From Bacilli bacterium (GTDB lineage Bacteria > Bacillota_I > Bacilli_A > RF39 > UBA660): a stretch of DNA of 63,955 nucleotides. Shown in pieces: positions 1 through 8,723 of this stretch; the stretch's first letter is position 1; every line of letters begins with the position of its first letter. A program made the translations under genes and the position numbers. Where the stretch lies: the NCBI GenBank assembly GCA_016283935.1, contig JAEENX010000003.1, forward strand, positions 1 to 63,955, in the 5' to 3' direction. The notes under the pieces are model-generated. The model saw only the letters and a list, made by a program, of their open reading frames with translations, was not told where the DNA came from and made no database searches.

Positions 1-126
1 ATTATTATCTATAATATTATCAAAATTAAAAATAATTAAAAAAACTATACTTAAAAGAAAAGCAAAAGTAATAATTATTTGATAACCATATACTCCTTCA
101 TATTTGTTAGTTAATAGCTTCTTCAT
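1..126 (-). CDS. Partial N-terminus of a small membrane protein
   Basis: The frame opens with ATG at 126, preceded by an AAGGATG ribosome site, and runs off the left edge after 42 codons. The visible protein starts MKKLLTNKYEGVYGY and then has a hydrophobic segment (about residues 16-33, IIITFAFLLSIVFLII), so it looks like an N-terminal membrane anchor or uncleaved signal segment with a positively charged N-terminus. No prepilin Gly-Phe cleavage motif is visible. Function cannot be assigned from this fragment. It lies downstream of efp on the same strand but beyond the efp terminator. Confidence 0.6.
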   Translation of the reverse strand, partial: MKKLLTNKYEGVYGYQIIITFAFLLSIVFLIIFNFDNIIDNN

Positions 127-221
127 GATACACATCCTTCAAGTAATATAATTATAAAATATATAAAAATATAAATAAATGTATTATAAAAAATTAAAAT
201 ATATTTTACTTAATTTAGACA

Positions 222-250
222 ATAAAAAAGGAAGAGATTAAGCTCTTCCT
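222..250 (-). terminator. efp terminator, stop codon in the loop
   Basis: Arms AGGAAGAG (229-236) and CTCTTCCT (243-250) form an 8-bp stem. The six-base loop contains most of the efp stop codon region (238-240), and the T-tract (minus strand) is at 223-229. Confidence 0.9.
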
Positions 251-798
251 GCATATTTACCGTCTGCTGTAGTAATAAGTATTTTTTCACCTTGAGAGAT
301 GAATAATGGTACTTTAACTACATATCCAGTTTCAATCTTAGCATCTTTTGTTGCATTGTTAGTTGTATTGCCTTTAACAGCATCAGAAGTTTCAACAACT
401 TCATATTCAACTTTATCAGGAAGTTCTACGCCTAAGATTTCTCCTTCATAAGTCATAATTTTAATATCCATACCTTCTTTTAAGAAGTTAATTTGATCTT
501 TTAAATTAGAAGCAGGTACTTCCATTTGATCATAAGTTTCATTATTCATGAATACATATGAATCACCATTTGCATATAGATATTGCATATTTTGATGTTC
601 TACTCTAGCTCTTTCAACATTAATATTTGTATTGAATGTTTCTTCAACTAAAGCACCAGTTCTTAAATTTCTTAATTTGATTCTCATGAATGCTGAACCT
701 TTACCAGGTTTAACATGTTGGAAATCTTCAATTAAGCATAACTTACCATCAACAATGATAGTCATACCATTCTTAATATCATTAATACTAATATTCAT
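238..798 (-). CDS. efp: Elongation factor P
   Basis: 186-residue EF-P, the full usual length. It binds ribosomes stalled on polyproline stretches and promotes peptide-bond formation. The KOW-like N-terminal domain (1-65) carries the conserved PGKGSAF loop with the tip lysine (about residue 33) that is modified in many bacteria. The two OB-fold domains follow, ending in VVKVPLFISQGEKILITTADGKYAGRA-type sequence typical of the family. The start ATG has an AAAGGATTG ribosome site. It is 32 bases downstream of rpmG and probably shares its promoter. Confidence 0.97.
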   Translation of the reverse strand: MNISINDIKNGMTIIVDGKLCLIEDFQHVKPGKGSAFMRIKLRNLRTGALVEETFNTNINVERARVEHQNMQYLYANGDSYVFMNNETYDQMEVPASNLKDQINFLKEGMDIKIMTYEGEILGVELPDKVEYEVVETSDAVKGNTTNNATKDAKIETGYVVKVPLFISQGEKILITTADGKYAGRA

Positions 799-830
799 TT
801 ATTTCAATCCTTTCAATTTATAACTAAATA

Positions 831-1010
831 CTATTTACCAATTTTAGCTTCTTTGAAAGCTTGAACTGAATGACATTTAGGACAATATTTATTTAGTTCT
901 AATTTATCAGTAGTATTTTTTACATTCTTTTCTGTGTGTCTAATCATATAATTACATTTAGGACATTTTAATCCGATGTATTGTCTAGCACCTGTTTTCT
1001 TAGTAGCCAT
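831..1010 (-). CDS. rpmG: 50S ribosomal protein L33 (zinc-binding form)
   Basis: A 59-residue protein beginning MATKKTGARQYIGLKCPKCN. It has two CPKC knuckles (residues 16-19 and 43-46), which identify the zinc-containing type of bL33. This protein sits near the E site of the large subunit. An AAAAGGAGG ribosome site precedes the ATG. It is first in a two-gene unit with efp. Many low-G+C bacteria also encode a zinc-free L33 copy for zinc starvation; none is seen here. Confidence 0.96.
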   Translation of the reverse strand: MATKKTGARQYIGLKCPKCNYMIRHTEKNVKNTTDKLELNKYCPKCHSVQAFKEAKIGK

Positions 1011-1045
1011 AAAATTTGCCTCCTTTTATATACAAAACTATTAGT

Positions 1046-1074
1046 ATTTTAGCATATCGAATAAATAAATTCAA
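1046..1074 (-). promoter_or_regulatory. Promoter of rpmG-efp
   Basis: On the minus strand TTGAAT is followed by 17 bases and TAAAAT, with the extended TATGC directly before the -10. It lies about 36-65 bases upstream of the rpmG start. Confidence 0.6.
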
Positions 1075-1116
1075 ACAAAATTATGCATATTTACGTATTT
1101 ACGTTATTTTTTTTGA

Positions 1117-1143
1117 TAAAAAAAGAAAGTATTTCTACTTTCT
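1117..1143 (-). terminator. Terminator of the 1142-1624 gene
   Basis: Arms AGAAAGTA (1124-1131) and TACTTTCT (1136-1143) with a 4-base loop. The TAG stop codon forms the base of the stem, and a run of T (minus strand) follows. Confidence 0.85.
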
Positions 1144-1624
1144 AATTTACTTTAATCTCTTCATTTTGGAATATATAGTAGTTACTATTAGGTATTTCTT
1201 GATTATTTTCATATTTTTCAGCTACTGGGTTCTTATATTCATCATAATAACCAATCATAACTGAAGATGCATGTGCATCTTTACTTAATACATATCCTCT
1301 TAATGAGAAAAATGAATATGTTGCATTAATTACGATATATTTATCATGAATAACTATACCAGTCTTTAAATTTTCAGTATATCCTTCTTCTTTAAATCTT
1401 CTTTCAATATATTCTTGCATTGCTAATTCAGAAGAGAATTGTTCATGATCCAATGCACTTTTAATAACTGTTTCAGTTACATTATTTAATCTATATTCAT
1501 TATATTTTAAAAATACTAAGTCAAATAATATTATAAATATAACTGTACCAATTGGTATTAAGAATAATAACTTAGCAGGATTTTGATAAACTCTATTACT
1601 GTTATCTTTAACTATATTTGCCAT
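1142..1624 (-). CDS. Unknown single-pass membrane protein
   Basis: About 160 residues beginning MANIVKDNSNRVYQNPAK. A single hydrophobic segment (roughly residues 19-40, LLFLIPIGTVIFIILFDLVFL) is followed by a polar extracytoplasmic domain of about 115 residues. The general plan, an N-terminal helix followed by a soluble domain, resembles pilus-associated TadE-like or pseudopilin proteins, but no diagnostic motif is visible and I do not assign a function. The start is the ATG at 1624. A GTG nine bases upstream is part of the AGGTGA ribosome site and is rejected as a start. Confidence 0.75.
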   Translation of the reverse strand: MANIVKDNSNRVYQNPAKLLFLIPIGTVIFIILFDLVFLKYNEYRLNNVTETVIKSALDHEQFSSELAMQEYIERRFKEEGYTENLKTGIVIHDKYIVINATYSFFSLRGYVLSKDAHASSVMIGYYDEYKNPVAEKYENNQEIPNSNYYIFQNEEIKVN

Positions 1625-1641
1625 ATACTTCACCTATTATA

Positions 1642-1652
1642 AGTATAGCATA
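1642..1652 (-). promoter_or_regulatory. Extended -10 promoter fused to uvrC terminator
   Basis: TATGCTATACT on the minus strand begins right at the T-tract of the uvrC terminator and lies 17 bases from the ATG of the next gene, so the 5' UTR would start at the AGGTGA site. Confidence 0.65.
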
Positions 1653-1672
1653 AAAAAAGACTATTTAGTCTT
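1652..1672 (-). terminator. uvrC terminator overlapping the stop codon
   Basis: AAGACT (1657-1662) pairs with AGTCTT (1667-1672), and T7 (minus strand) follows. The uvrC TAG (1661-1663) lies in the stem. Confidence 0.85.
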
Positions 1673-3457
1673 ATTTTCTAAATAGTCATGTAAATATCTT
1701 TTTACTTCTATAGCAACATTTTCAGGTATTATTTTACTTAATTCTTCTACTGAAGCATCATTCATCTTATTTATACTACCAAATTGCTTTAGTAAGTCTT
1801 TTTTACGTCTTTCACCTATTCCATCTATATTATCTAAAATAGATGAGATAGATCCTTTAGATCTAAGTGTTCTATGATATGTAATAGTAAATCTATGTAC
1901 TTCATCTTGTATTCTAGTTAAATAATGGAATAAATCACTTGTTCTATCTATTTCATATGTTTCAAATGTATCTCCATCCATTAAATCGGATGTCATGTGT
2001 TTATCATTTTTAACCATACCACATACTTTAATCTTATCTTTAAGATTTAATTCTTCTAAAGTATCATTTACAGCATGTATTTGACCTTTACCACCATCTA
2101 CTAGTATTAAATCAGGTAATTCTAAATGCTCTAATAAACATCTGTAATATCTTCTATATGTAACTTCTTTCATAGTACCATAGTCATCATTTTTATCTAC
2201 AGATACTTTATATTTTCTATAATCATTTTTAGATGGAACACCATCTTTATAAACTACCATTCCTGATACAGCATATGTGCCAAATAAATGAGCATTATCA
2301 AATGATTCTATTCTATGAATATCTATACCAAGTAATTTTTCTAATTCTTCATTAGCTCCTTCAGTTCTTTCAATTTTTCTAATATGTTCTTCTAGTTTGT
2401 TTTCTAAATTAATCTTAGCATTTTCTTTAACAAGATCTAATAGTTTATGTTTAGGTCCTCTTGAAACATACATAAAGTTTGCTTCTAAAGATTCTTTTAA
2501 CATATCTAAATTTAATTCTTCAGGAGCAATTATTTCCGAAGGTTTCTCATTCTTTTGATAGAAAGCGCCTATATAATATTCAATATCGTCAATATATTCT
2601 TCTGAAATAGGCATTATATCATTTTTACTTCCTATTAATTTACCATGTCTAACAAAGAATATTTCAATAGAAATAAAACCTTTATTAATATAGTAATTGA
2701 CTATGTCTCTATTAACTAAGTCAGGTAAATCAATCTTTTGTTTTTCACTTATTATATTTATATATTCTAAATCATTCTTTAACTCTAATGCTTTTTCATA
2801 ATTCATAAGTTCAGATTGTTTATTCATTTCATCTTTAATCTTATTAATTAATATATCATCATTACCATTAAAGAATTCTAATATTTCTTTTTCCATATTA
2901 TCTACTATAGATTCATCTACATCTTTACAGCAATATCCCAAGCATTCATGTATATGATAATATAAACATACTTCTTTAGGACATCCTGAACACTTTTTAA
3001 GAGGATATAATCTATTTATAAGTTCAACTACTTTACGAGCTGCAGATGCATTAACAAATGGCCCAAATAAATGTTTAGAATCTTTTTTCTTAACATTTAA
3101 ATATCTAACTACTTTAAGTGTTGGATATGGTTTTCTAGTATATTGAATATATGGATAACTCTTATCATCTCTAAGTAATATATTATACTTAGGATCATAT
3201 TGTTTTATTAGGTTTATTTCTAACAAAAAAGATTCTAATTCAGAGGACGTTACTATATAAGTAAAATCATCAATATTTTCTACTAATTTCTTAGTTTTAC
3301 CAGTTACTCTTCCAGTAAAATATGATGTAACTCTATTTTTTAAATCCTTAGCTTTACCAACATAAATAATATTATTATTTATATCTCTCATTTGATATGA
3401 ACCTGGTTTATGTGGTAATAATTCTAATTTAGGTTTAATTTTACTCATATTAGCCAT
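1661..3457 (-). CDS. uvrC: Excinuclease ABC subunit C
   Basis: 598-residue UvrC, normal length. It makes both incisions around bulky DNA lesions in nucleotide excision repair with UvrA and UvrB. The N-terminal GIY-YIG nuclease (about 10-95) shows PGSYQMRD and IIYVGKAKDLKNRV. A cysteine cluster at about 155-177 (CSGC, EVC, HECLGYCC) matches the iron-sulfur ligand region of UvrC. A UVR domain follows (about 200-235), then the RNase H-like nuclease with SFDNAHLFGT and VDGGKGQ, and a C-terminal helix-hairpin-helix pair (DNIDGIGERRKKDLLKQFG). It is divergent from the metallopeptidase gene at 3552 across a 94-base promoter region. Confidence 0.97.
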   Translation of the reverse strand: MANMSKIKPKLELLPHKPGSYQMRDINNNIIYVGKAKDLKNRVTSYFTGRVTGKTKKLVENIDDFTYIVTSSELESFLLEINLIKQYDPKYNILLRDDKSYPYIQYTRKPYPTLKVVRYLNVKKKDSKHLFGPFVNASAARKVVELINRLYPLKKCSGCPKEVCLYYHIHECLGYCCKDVDESIVDNMEKEILEFFNGNDDILINKIKDEMNKQSELMNYEKALELKNDLEYINIISEKQKIDLPDLVNRDIVNYYINKGFISIEIFFVRHGKLIGSKNDIMPISEEYIDDIEYYIGAFYQKNEKPSEIIAPEELNLDMLKESLEANFMYVSRGPKHKLLDLVKENAKINLENKLEEHIRKIERTEGANEELEKLLGIDIHRIESFDNAHLFGTYAVSGMVVYKDGVPSKNDYRKYKVSVDKNDDYGTMKEVTYRRYYRCLLEHLELPDLILVDGGKGQIHAVNDTLEELNLKDKIKVCGMVKNDKHMTSDLMDGDTFETYEIDRTSDLFHYLTRIQDEVHRFTITYHRTLRSKGSISSILDNIDGIGERRKKDLLKQFGSINKMNDASVEELSKIIPENVAIEVKRYLHDYLENKTK

Positions 3458-3551
3458 ACAAAATCATCCTTTCAATCAATTTTATTATATATAATTTGCC
3501 GATATTTGTCTATTTATGTTATTATATATAACTAATTAAAGGGGTATTTAT

Positions 3552-4640
3552 ATGGGAATATATTCATGGGATGCAAATTTAATCAAATCAACAATATCAA
3601 ATGAAAGAAAAGTTGATTCTTTATTATGTGAAATAAATAACGTGCCAGATAAAGAAGTTAATAGATTATTTAATAGAAAAGATACTTTTCAAGAATTTAG
3701 AAAGAGATTTAGAATAGACTTTACAGATCTTGCAAACATAGATGAAGATATGCTTGAATATGTTTGCTATTTATATGAAAGTGTAAAACCAAATGATGTA
3801 TGTTTTGTAGAAATGCCTCATGTAGATATATCTGATGAGGAACTAGTAAATACTATAGCAAACTTCTATTACTCTCTAAAAGATAAAGAAATAACTAAAG
3901 AAATAAAAGAAATTACAAATCCAAATAATCATCAATTAAAAATTGATAAAAAAGATAATAATGAAATGAGCGAAATCTTAAAAGGAAGAGTTATTAAAGG
4001 TGAAGATAAAAATATAGTATATGGTTCTTTTTATAAAAAAGGCACTGAAGAAGATAAAGTAATACTTGCTCATGAAACGGGACATATGTTATCACATAGA
4101 TTATTTGGTCAAGATATTAATCCAATAATGAAATACTTTTTAACAGAAGTAGAATCATATTATATGGAACTTCTATCAACTCAATATCTTGGAGAAAAAT
4201 GTGATATGGTAAAAGAAGCATTATGTTTCAGAGGAAATAGATTATCTAAAATAATAAGTCAAGCATGGGACTTACATATCCAATATGTGATGAATTGTTA
4301 TATATTAAATGTTGGATATGATGAATTAGATCGCGTATTAAAATTAGAAGGATATACAGAAACTATCACAGAAGAAGATTTTAAATCTTATGTTAAAATA
4401 CCTTTCTCATATAGAGCAAGAATGATTAATTCATATCTAGTTGCTCTAGAATTATTTAAAATGACATTAGATGATAAAGAAAAAGGATTAGATACATATA
4501 AAAGATTATATAGATCAGATATAGATGAATATAAAAAATTATTAAATAAATATAAATTAAATTATATGAAAGACTCTAGTACTTTAGAATGTATGGTTAC
4601 AGAAAATAAAGCATTACAAAAAATATTACTACATTTATAA
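3552..4640 (+). CDS. M3-like zinc metallopeptidase, paralogue 1
   Basis: 362 residues, cytoplasmic (no signal peptide). The zinc site is HETGH at residues 174-178, followed about 25 residues later by TEVESYYMELL, whose glutamate would be the third ligand as in the M3/oligoendopeptidase F family. The HExGH form and this spacing fit M3, but the protein is much shorter than usual M3 oligopeptidases (about 600 residues), so it may be a minimal or divergent member. A clear relative lies at 5023-6129; both share an NHQL...DN stretch ahead of the zinc motif. The ribosome site AAAGGGG precedes the ATG, and TATGTTATTATAT at about 3516 may be its -10 region. Confidence 0.75.
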   Translation: MGIYSWDANLIKSTISNERKVDSLLCEINNVPDKEVNRLFNRKDTFQEFRKRFRIDFTDLANIDEDMLEYVCYLYESVKPNDVCFVEMPHVDISDEELVNTIANFYYSLKDKEITKEIKEITNPNNHQLKIDKKDNNEMSEILKGRVIKGEDKNIVYGSFYKKGTEEDKVILAHETGHMLSHRLFGQDINPIMKYFLTEVESYYMELLSTQYLGEKCDMVKEALCFRGNRLSKIISQAWDLHIQYVMNCYILNVGYDELDRVLKLEGYTETITEEDFKSYVKIPFSYRARMINSYLVALELFKMTLDDKEKGLDTYKRLYRSDIDEYKKLLNKYKLNYMKDSSTLECMVTENKALQKILLHL

Positions 4641-4673
4641 TATGATATAATAAAAAAAGTAAGGAGAATAAAT

Positions 4674-5033
4674 ATGGATTATAAATTATTAAACGAATAT
4701 ACATATGAAATTAAGAAATCCAAATTTATTGGACTTATGTATCATGTTGAATCAAAAGAAGAAGTAAAAGATATATTAAATTATTTAAAGAAAGAACATA
4801 AAAAAGCAAGACATATACCCTATGCTTATAAAATTGGTTCTATAGCATCTAAATCAGATGATAAAGAACCAAATAATACAGCTGGTATGCCTATTTATAA
4901 TATTTTAGAAAATAAAAAATTAGAAAATACCTTAATAGTTGTAGTTCGTTATTTTGGTGGTACTAAATTAGGTGCAGGTGGTTTATTCAGAGCATATATG
5001 GAAGCAGCAAGAGGTGTTACAGATGAAGTATAA
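4674..5033 (+). CDS. YigZ/IMPACT-family protein, N-terminal domain only
   Basis: 119 residues matching the IMPACT (UPF0029) domain: RHIPYAYKIG, SDDKEPNNTAGMPIY and VVRYFGGTKLGAGGLFRAY. Bacterial YigZ proteins are usually about 200 residues, with a second ferredoxin-like domain (DUF1949) that is absent here. The reading frame stops cleanly at 5033, and the next gene starts inside it at 5023, so this looks like a natural short form rather than a recent break. Its role in bacteria is poorly known; eukaryotic IMPACT acts on GCN2 signalling. The ribosome site is AAGGAG. Confidence 0.85.
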   Translation: MDYKLLNEYTYEIKKSKFIGLMYHVESKEEVKDILNYLKKEHKKARHIPYAYKIGSIASKSDDKEPNNTAGMPIYNILENKKLENTLIVVVRYFGGTKLGAGGLFRAYMEAARGVTDEV

Positions 5034-6129
5034 TTGGAGAGTATCAGAACTAAAAAAAATTAAAGAAAGAGCGTTACAAATAAAAGATCAAGCTACAGCA
5101 TATGATATGAATTCAATGATAAATTTAATGAATTCTAGTATGGATCCTGATGATTTTAATATAGTTGCTGAACAAAATCATTTTAATTTCAAAGAATCAT
5201 TTACAAACTTCAGTCTACATATGGATGCATTTCCAGAAAATGTATATGACTACTTAATGGAGTTCTTTAAAATTGAAGATGATAATTATGAATGGTTCAT
5301 GGAACAACCTCCTATTACACCATTTTATATAAGCCACAAAAAATTAATAGAACTAGGATACGAATGCTTAGAGCAATTACATGATAAAGAACTATTAAAT
5401 ATATATGAAAAAATCACAAAAAGAAAAAATCATCAATTATATATGTCAGGTAAAGATAATCCATCAGGAATCGTTGCATGCTTAGATGGAGCTACATTTT
5501 TCAATTCAATAACAAGAAAACCATATTTATATGTATATAGAACAAATACAGCATGTGATTTACAATCATTAGTACATGAAGCATTACATGCACACTTTTA
5601 TGATTTAAATAAAGATGCCAGAAACTTCATTACATATTTTAGAGAACTTGAAGGATGGCTAGGAAACTTCATGGCAATAGATTTCTTGAGAAAAAAAGGA
5701 TATGAAGAAGTAGCAAGACAATTGGAATTAGTCGATTTAAAATCCGAATTATTTGATTCATATAGACTATATCTAAGTGACTTATTATTTGGATTGCAAA
5801 AAAATAATAAATTTGATTTAAAAAGAGTTAAACAATGTTACGAACAAGAAACTCATGATAAATGGAAGTATAATAAGGATTCCTTAGATGAATTTTACTC
5901 AATATATGGATTTGATGTTTCAATAGATTTACTAAATTACCTAATGGTATTAGATACATATGCTAAGACAGATAATTTTGAAGATGTATATCATAAAATA
6001 CTTGAAATGAAATCAAGTGATGATTTCGATACAGTTATGAATCTTGAAGACTTTGGATATACATTTATGGATGATGGATTTAAAGATGCCAATAATCTTA
6101 GATTAGCATTAAAAAAAGAAGGATATTAA
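5023..6129 (+). CDS. M3-like zinc metallopeptidase, paralogue 2
   Basis: 368 residues from the ATG at 5023 (MKYNWRVSELKKIKERALQ). An earlier in-frame ATG at 4972 lies within the preceding gene without a ribosome site; AGAGGTG stands just ahead of 5023. The zinc motif HEALH is at residues 185-189, and RELEGWLGNFMAIDFL about 20 residues later could supply the third glutamate ligand. It resembles the 3552-4640 protein in length, in the NHQL segment and in overall plan, so the two look like diverged duplicates. The start overlaps the YigZ-like stop by 11 bases, implying translational coupling. Its 3' end overlaps dtd by 4 bases. Confidence 0.75.
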   Translation: MKYNWRVSELKKIKERALQIKDQATAYDMNSMINLMNSSMDPDDFNIVAEQNHFNFKESFTNFSLHMDAFPENVYDYLMEFFKIEDDNYEWFMEQPPITPFYISHKKLIELGYECLEQLHDKELLNIYEKITKRKNHQLYMSGKDNPSGIVACLDGATFFNSITRKPYLYVYRTNTACDLQSLVHEALHAHFYDLNKDARNFITYFRELEGWLGNFMAIDFLRKKGYEEVARQLELVDLKSELFDSYRLYLSDLLFGLQKNNKFDLKRVKQCYEQETHDKWKYNKDSLDEFYSIYGFDVSIDLLNYLMVLDTYAKTDNFEDVYHKILEMKSSDDFDTVMNLEDFGYTFMDDGFKDANNLRLALKKEGY

Positions 6130-6139
6130 TCCTTCTTTT
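6114..6139. terminator. Shared bidirectional terminator encoding two C-termini
   Basis: AAAAGAAGGAT (6114-6124) pairs with ATCCTTCTTTT (6129-6139) around ATTA. A-runs and T-runs flank both sides. The stop codons of the convergent genes overlap in the loop (TTAA). Confidence 0.9.
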
Positions 6140-6575
6140 CTTTTGTATCAATAATAATAGTAATAGGTCCATCATTTTCTATAGAAACTAACATATCAGC
6201 ACCAAATACACCAGGATATGTTTTTATTTGTTCATTTAACTTACTATTAAAATATTCATATATTTTATTAGCATCTTCACCTTTCATAGCATTTATATAT
6301 GAAGGTCTATTACCTTTTCTAGTATCTGCTTGTAAAGTAAATTGTGATATAGAAAGTATTTCCCCTCCTACATCTAAAATGGATTTATTCATAACTCCAT
6401 TTTCATCATCAAATATTCTTAAATTTAATACTTTATTAGCAAGTTTATCAGCATCTTCTAATGTATCTTCAACATTAACACCAACCAATAAACATAAACC
6501 AGATTCTATACTATTAATTAATTTTCCATCTACAGATACAGATGATTTCTTACTTCTTTGAACTACTACTTTCAT
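6126..6575 (-). CDS. dtd: D-aminoacyl-tRNA deacylase
   Basis: 149 residues, standard length. It removes D-amino acids (and glycine from tRNA-Ala) from charged tRNA. The family motifs are visible: MKVVVQRSKKSSVSVDG at the start, SQFTLQAD (about 76-83) with the following GNRPSY, and the Gly-Pro motif NDGPITIIID near the C-terminus. It lies immediately downstream of rel, a conserved Firmicutes order, and its ribosome site is inside the last codons of rel. Confidence 0.96.
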   Translation of the reverse strand: MKVVVQRSKKSSVSVDGKLINSIESGLCLLVGVNVEDTLEDADKLANKVLNLRIFDDENGVMNKSILDVGGEILSISQFTLQADTRKGNRPSYINAMKGEDANKIYEYFNSKLNEQIKTYPGVFGADMLVSIENDGPITIIIDTKEKKD

Positions 6576-8723
6576 CTAATACCTCTTAACTAAATCAACA
6601 TATTTAAGCATTTCTAAGTCATTTATAAATAAGTCTAAATCTTCTTTAGAAGATACTTTAATTAATAAATCATATATAATTCTATCATTTACATTCTTTT
6701 CATTAATAGAAGTCATTTGAATATTTCTAGAAGTAGCTTTAGCTACAATATCCATTAATTGAGTCTTATTATCATTAGTAAATACTTTAATATGAGAAAT
6801 ATATTTCTTATCGTTAGTTTCAGTTCTTTCATTCCATTTAACATCTATTAATCTTTCATTTAAATCATGAACATTAACACAATCTTTTTTATGAACTGTA
6901 ATACCTCTACCCTTAGTGATATAACCAATTATTTCATCACCATATATAGGTCTACAACATGATGCTAAATTAACTAATAAGTCATCCATACCTGATACAA
7001 TAATATCATTAGCATAGTTAGTCTTATATGAAGTTTGTCTACTTAATTTATCTAAGAATGCATCTTCTACATTTTCTTTATTATTATAAATTAAATCTAC
7101 AATATAAACTGGAGTATATCTTAAAGATCCAATATTTAATAAGATTTCTTCATAATTAGCAACTTTTAAATCAGTAATAAGTTTATTAATATTATCTTCA
7201 GATAATGCTTCTTTAATAGAAATATTTCTCTTTCTTAATTCTTTTTCTAATAAATCTTTACCTCTTGTAATATAGTTTTCTCTATCTTGTTTAGAGAAGA
7301 AAGATTTAATTTTACTCTTTGCTTGAGTAGTTGTTGCTATATTTAACCAATCTAATTTAGGAGATGAGTTAGCATCAGTCATGATTTCTACTTCATCTTG
7401 ATCTTGTAATTTATAATCTAATGTAACAATCTTACCATTTACTATAGCACCTACAGTAGTATCACCTACTTTTGAGTGAATTCTATAAGCAAAGTCTATT
7501 GGTGTAGAATTCTTAGGTAATTCTACTACATCACCTTTAGGTGTATTAATATAAATAGAATCAGATAAGATTTCTGTATCGATTGTATTCTTAATTTCTT
7601 CTTCATCAACATTATCTTCAATCATTGTTCTAAATAAAGATAATTTTTGTTCCATGATACTTTGAGCTGCCTTAGTACCATGTTCTTTATATGACCAGTG
7701 AGAAGCAACACCGTGCTCTGCAATTTCATTCATTTCTTTAGTTCTTACTTGAACTTCAAGAGGTAAATTTTCAGGTCCATATATACCAGTATGAAGAGAT
7801 TGATAAGAATTATTTTTAGGCATAGCTATATAATCTTTAAATCTCTTAGGTATTGGTTTAAATTTGCTATGAATTAATCCAATAATTAAATAACAATCAG
7901 GTATTTCTTCACATATAATTCTAATACCTAAAATATCATATATATTTTTCCATGTATGTCCATTTTTAAATTTATTATCAATACTATTTACTGATTTAAC
8001 TCTACATTTAATTTCAAATGAAATATTATTATCTCTTAATAATTCAGATATTTCATCAATTGTTTCACGAAGCATTTCTTCTAGTTCTTTTCTAGGAACT
8101 GGAAGTTCTGATTCTATTTCGTTATATAAATCAGGATTTAATATTCTAAAATCTAAATCTTCTAATTCAGTTTTTAATTGGTTAATACCTAATCTATGTG
8201 CAATTGGTATTAATACATTCTTAGTTTCTTTAGCTTTAAGAACTTGTAATTCAGGATCTAATCCTTCTTTAGTTCTTAAATTATGTAATCTAGAAGCTAA
8301 CTTAATAATAATTACTCTTACATCTTCAGATAATGCTACTAATATCTTTCTTAAGTTAATAGCAGAAGACTCTGAATCATCAGTTAAATGTAATTTATTA
8401 ATTTTCATTAATGATTCAATAATATTACTAACTTGTTCACCAAATTCTTCTTTTAATTCTTCTAAATTAGATGAACCATGTGTAATAGATTCATGTACTA
8501 AAGCAGAAACAACAGTTATTGCATCAGTATTTAAACCAGCAACTATAATTGCAACATTTAATGGATGAGCCATATATGGATCACCATTTTTTCTTACCAT
8601 ACCAGCATGTTGTTTAGTAGCAAAAGTATATGCTTTATTAATTAAATCAATTTCTTCTTTTGTATATTCGTTATCATTAACTTTATCTATCAATTCTAAA
8701 TATAAATCATCAGTTGTTTTCAT
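6576..8723 (-). CDS. rel: Long RelA/SpoT-type (p)ppGpp synthetase with a degraded hydrolase site
   Basis: About 715 residues with the full Rel layout: N-terminal HD region, synthetase, TGS, helical region, zinc-finger-like segment and ACT. The synthetase looks intact: RFKDYIAMPKNN with YQSLHT, then EVQVRT with the catalytic glutamate and AEHGVASHW. The hydrolase site does not. Where the family has HDxxED this protein reads HESITH, and the metal-binding aspartate of LSDRLHN is serine (LASRLHNLRT). I infer a synthetase-only enzyme. TGS (VELPKNSTPIDFAYRIHS) and the CCRP segment suggest normal ribosome sensing. The start is either ATG 8723 or ATG 8729; both overlap the ComN-like gene. Confidence 0.93.
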   Translation of the reverse strand: MKTTDDLYLELIDKVNDNEYTKEEIDLINKAYTFATKQHAGMVRKNGDPYMAHPLNVAIIVAGLNTDAITVVSALVHESITHGSSNLEELKEEFGEQVSNIIESLMKINKLHLTDDSESSAINLRKILVALSEDVRVIIIKLASRLHNLRTKEGLDPELQVLKAKETKNVLIPIAHRLGINQLKTELEDLDFRILNPDLYNEIESELPVPRKELEEMLRETIDEISELLRDNNISFEIKCRVKSVNSIDNKFKNGHTWKNIYDILGIRIICEEIPDCYLIIGLIHSKFKPIPKRFKDYIAMPKNNSYQSLHTGIYGPENLPLEVQVRTKEMNEIAEHGVASHWSYKEHGTKAAQSIMEQKLSLFRTMIEDNVDEEEIKNTIDTEILSDSIYINTPKGDVVELPKNSTPIDFAYRIHSKVGDTTVGAIVNGKIVTLDYKLQDQDEVEIMTDANSSPKLDWLNIATTTQAKSKIKSFFSKQDRENYITRGKDLLEKELRKRNISIKEALSEDNINKLITDLKVANYEEILLNIGSLRYTPVYIVDLIYNNKENVEDAFLDKLSRQTSYKTNYANDIIVSGMDDLLVNLASCCRPIYGDEIIGYITKGRGITVHKKDCVNVHDLNERLIDVKWNERTETNDKKYISHIKVFTNDNKTQLMDIVAKATSRNIQMTSINEKNVNDRIIYDLLIKVSSKEDLDLFINDLEMLKYVDLVKRY

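Noticed and set aside
4972-5022. Longer N-terminus for the second M3-like peptidase
   Set aside because: The upstream ATG lies in the YigZ-like frame with no ribosome site; AGAGGTG supports ATG 5023.
4674-5033. Frameshifted or broken yigZ
   Set aside because: The next gene begins immediately with its own ribosome site, and no DUF1949 sequence is seen in any frame downstream, so a natural short form is more likely.
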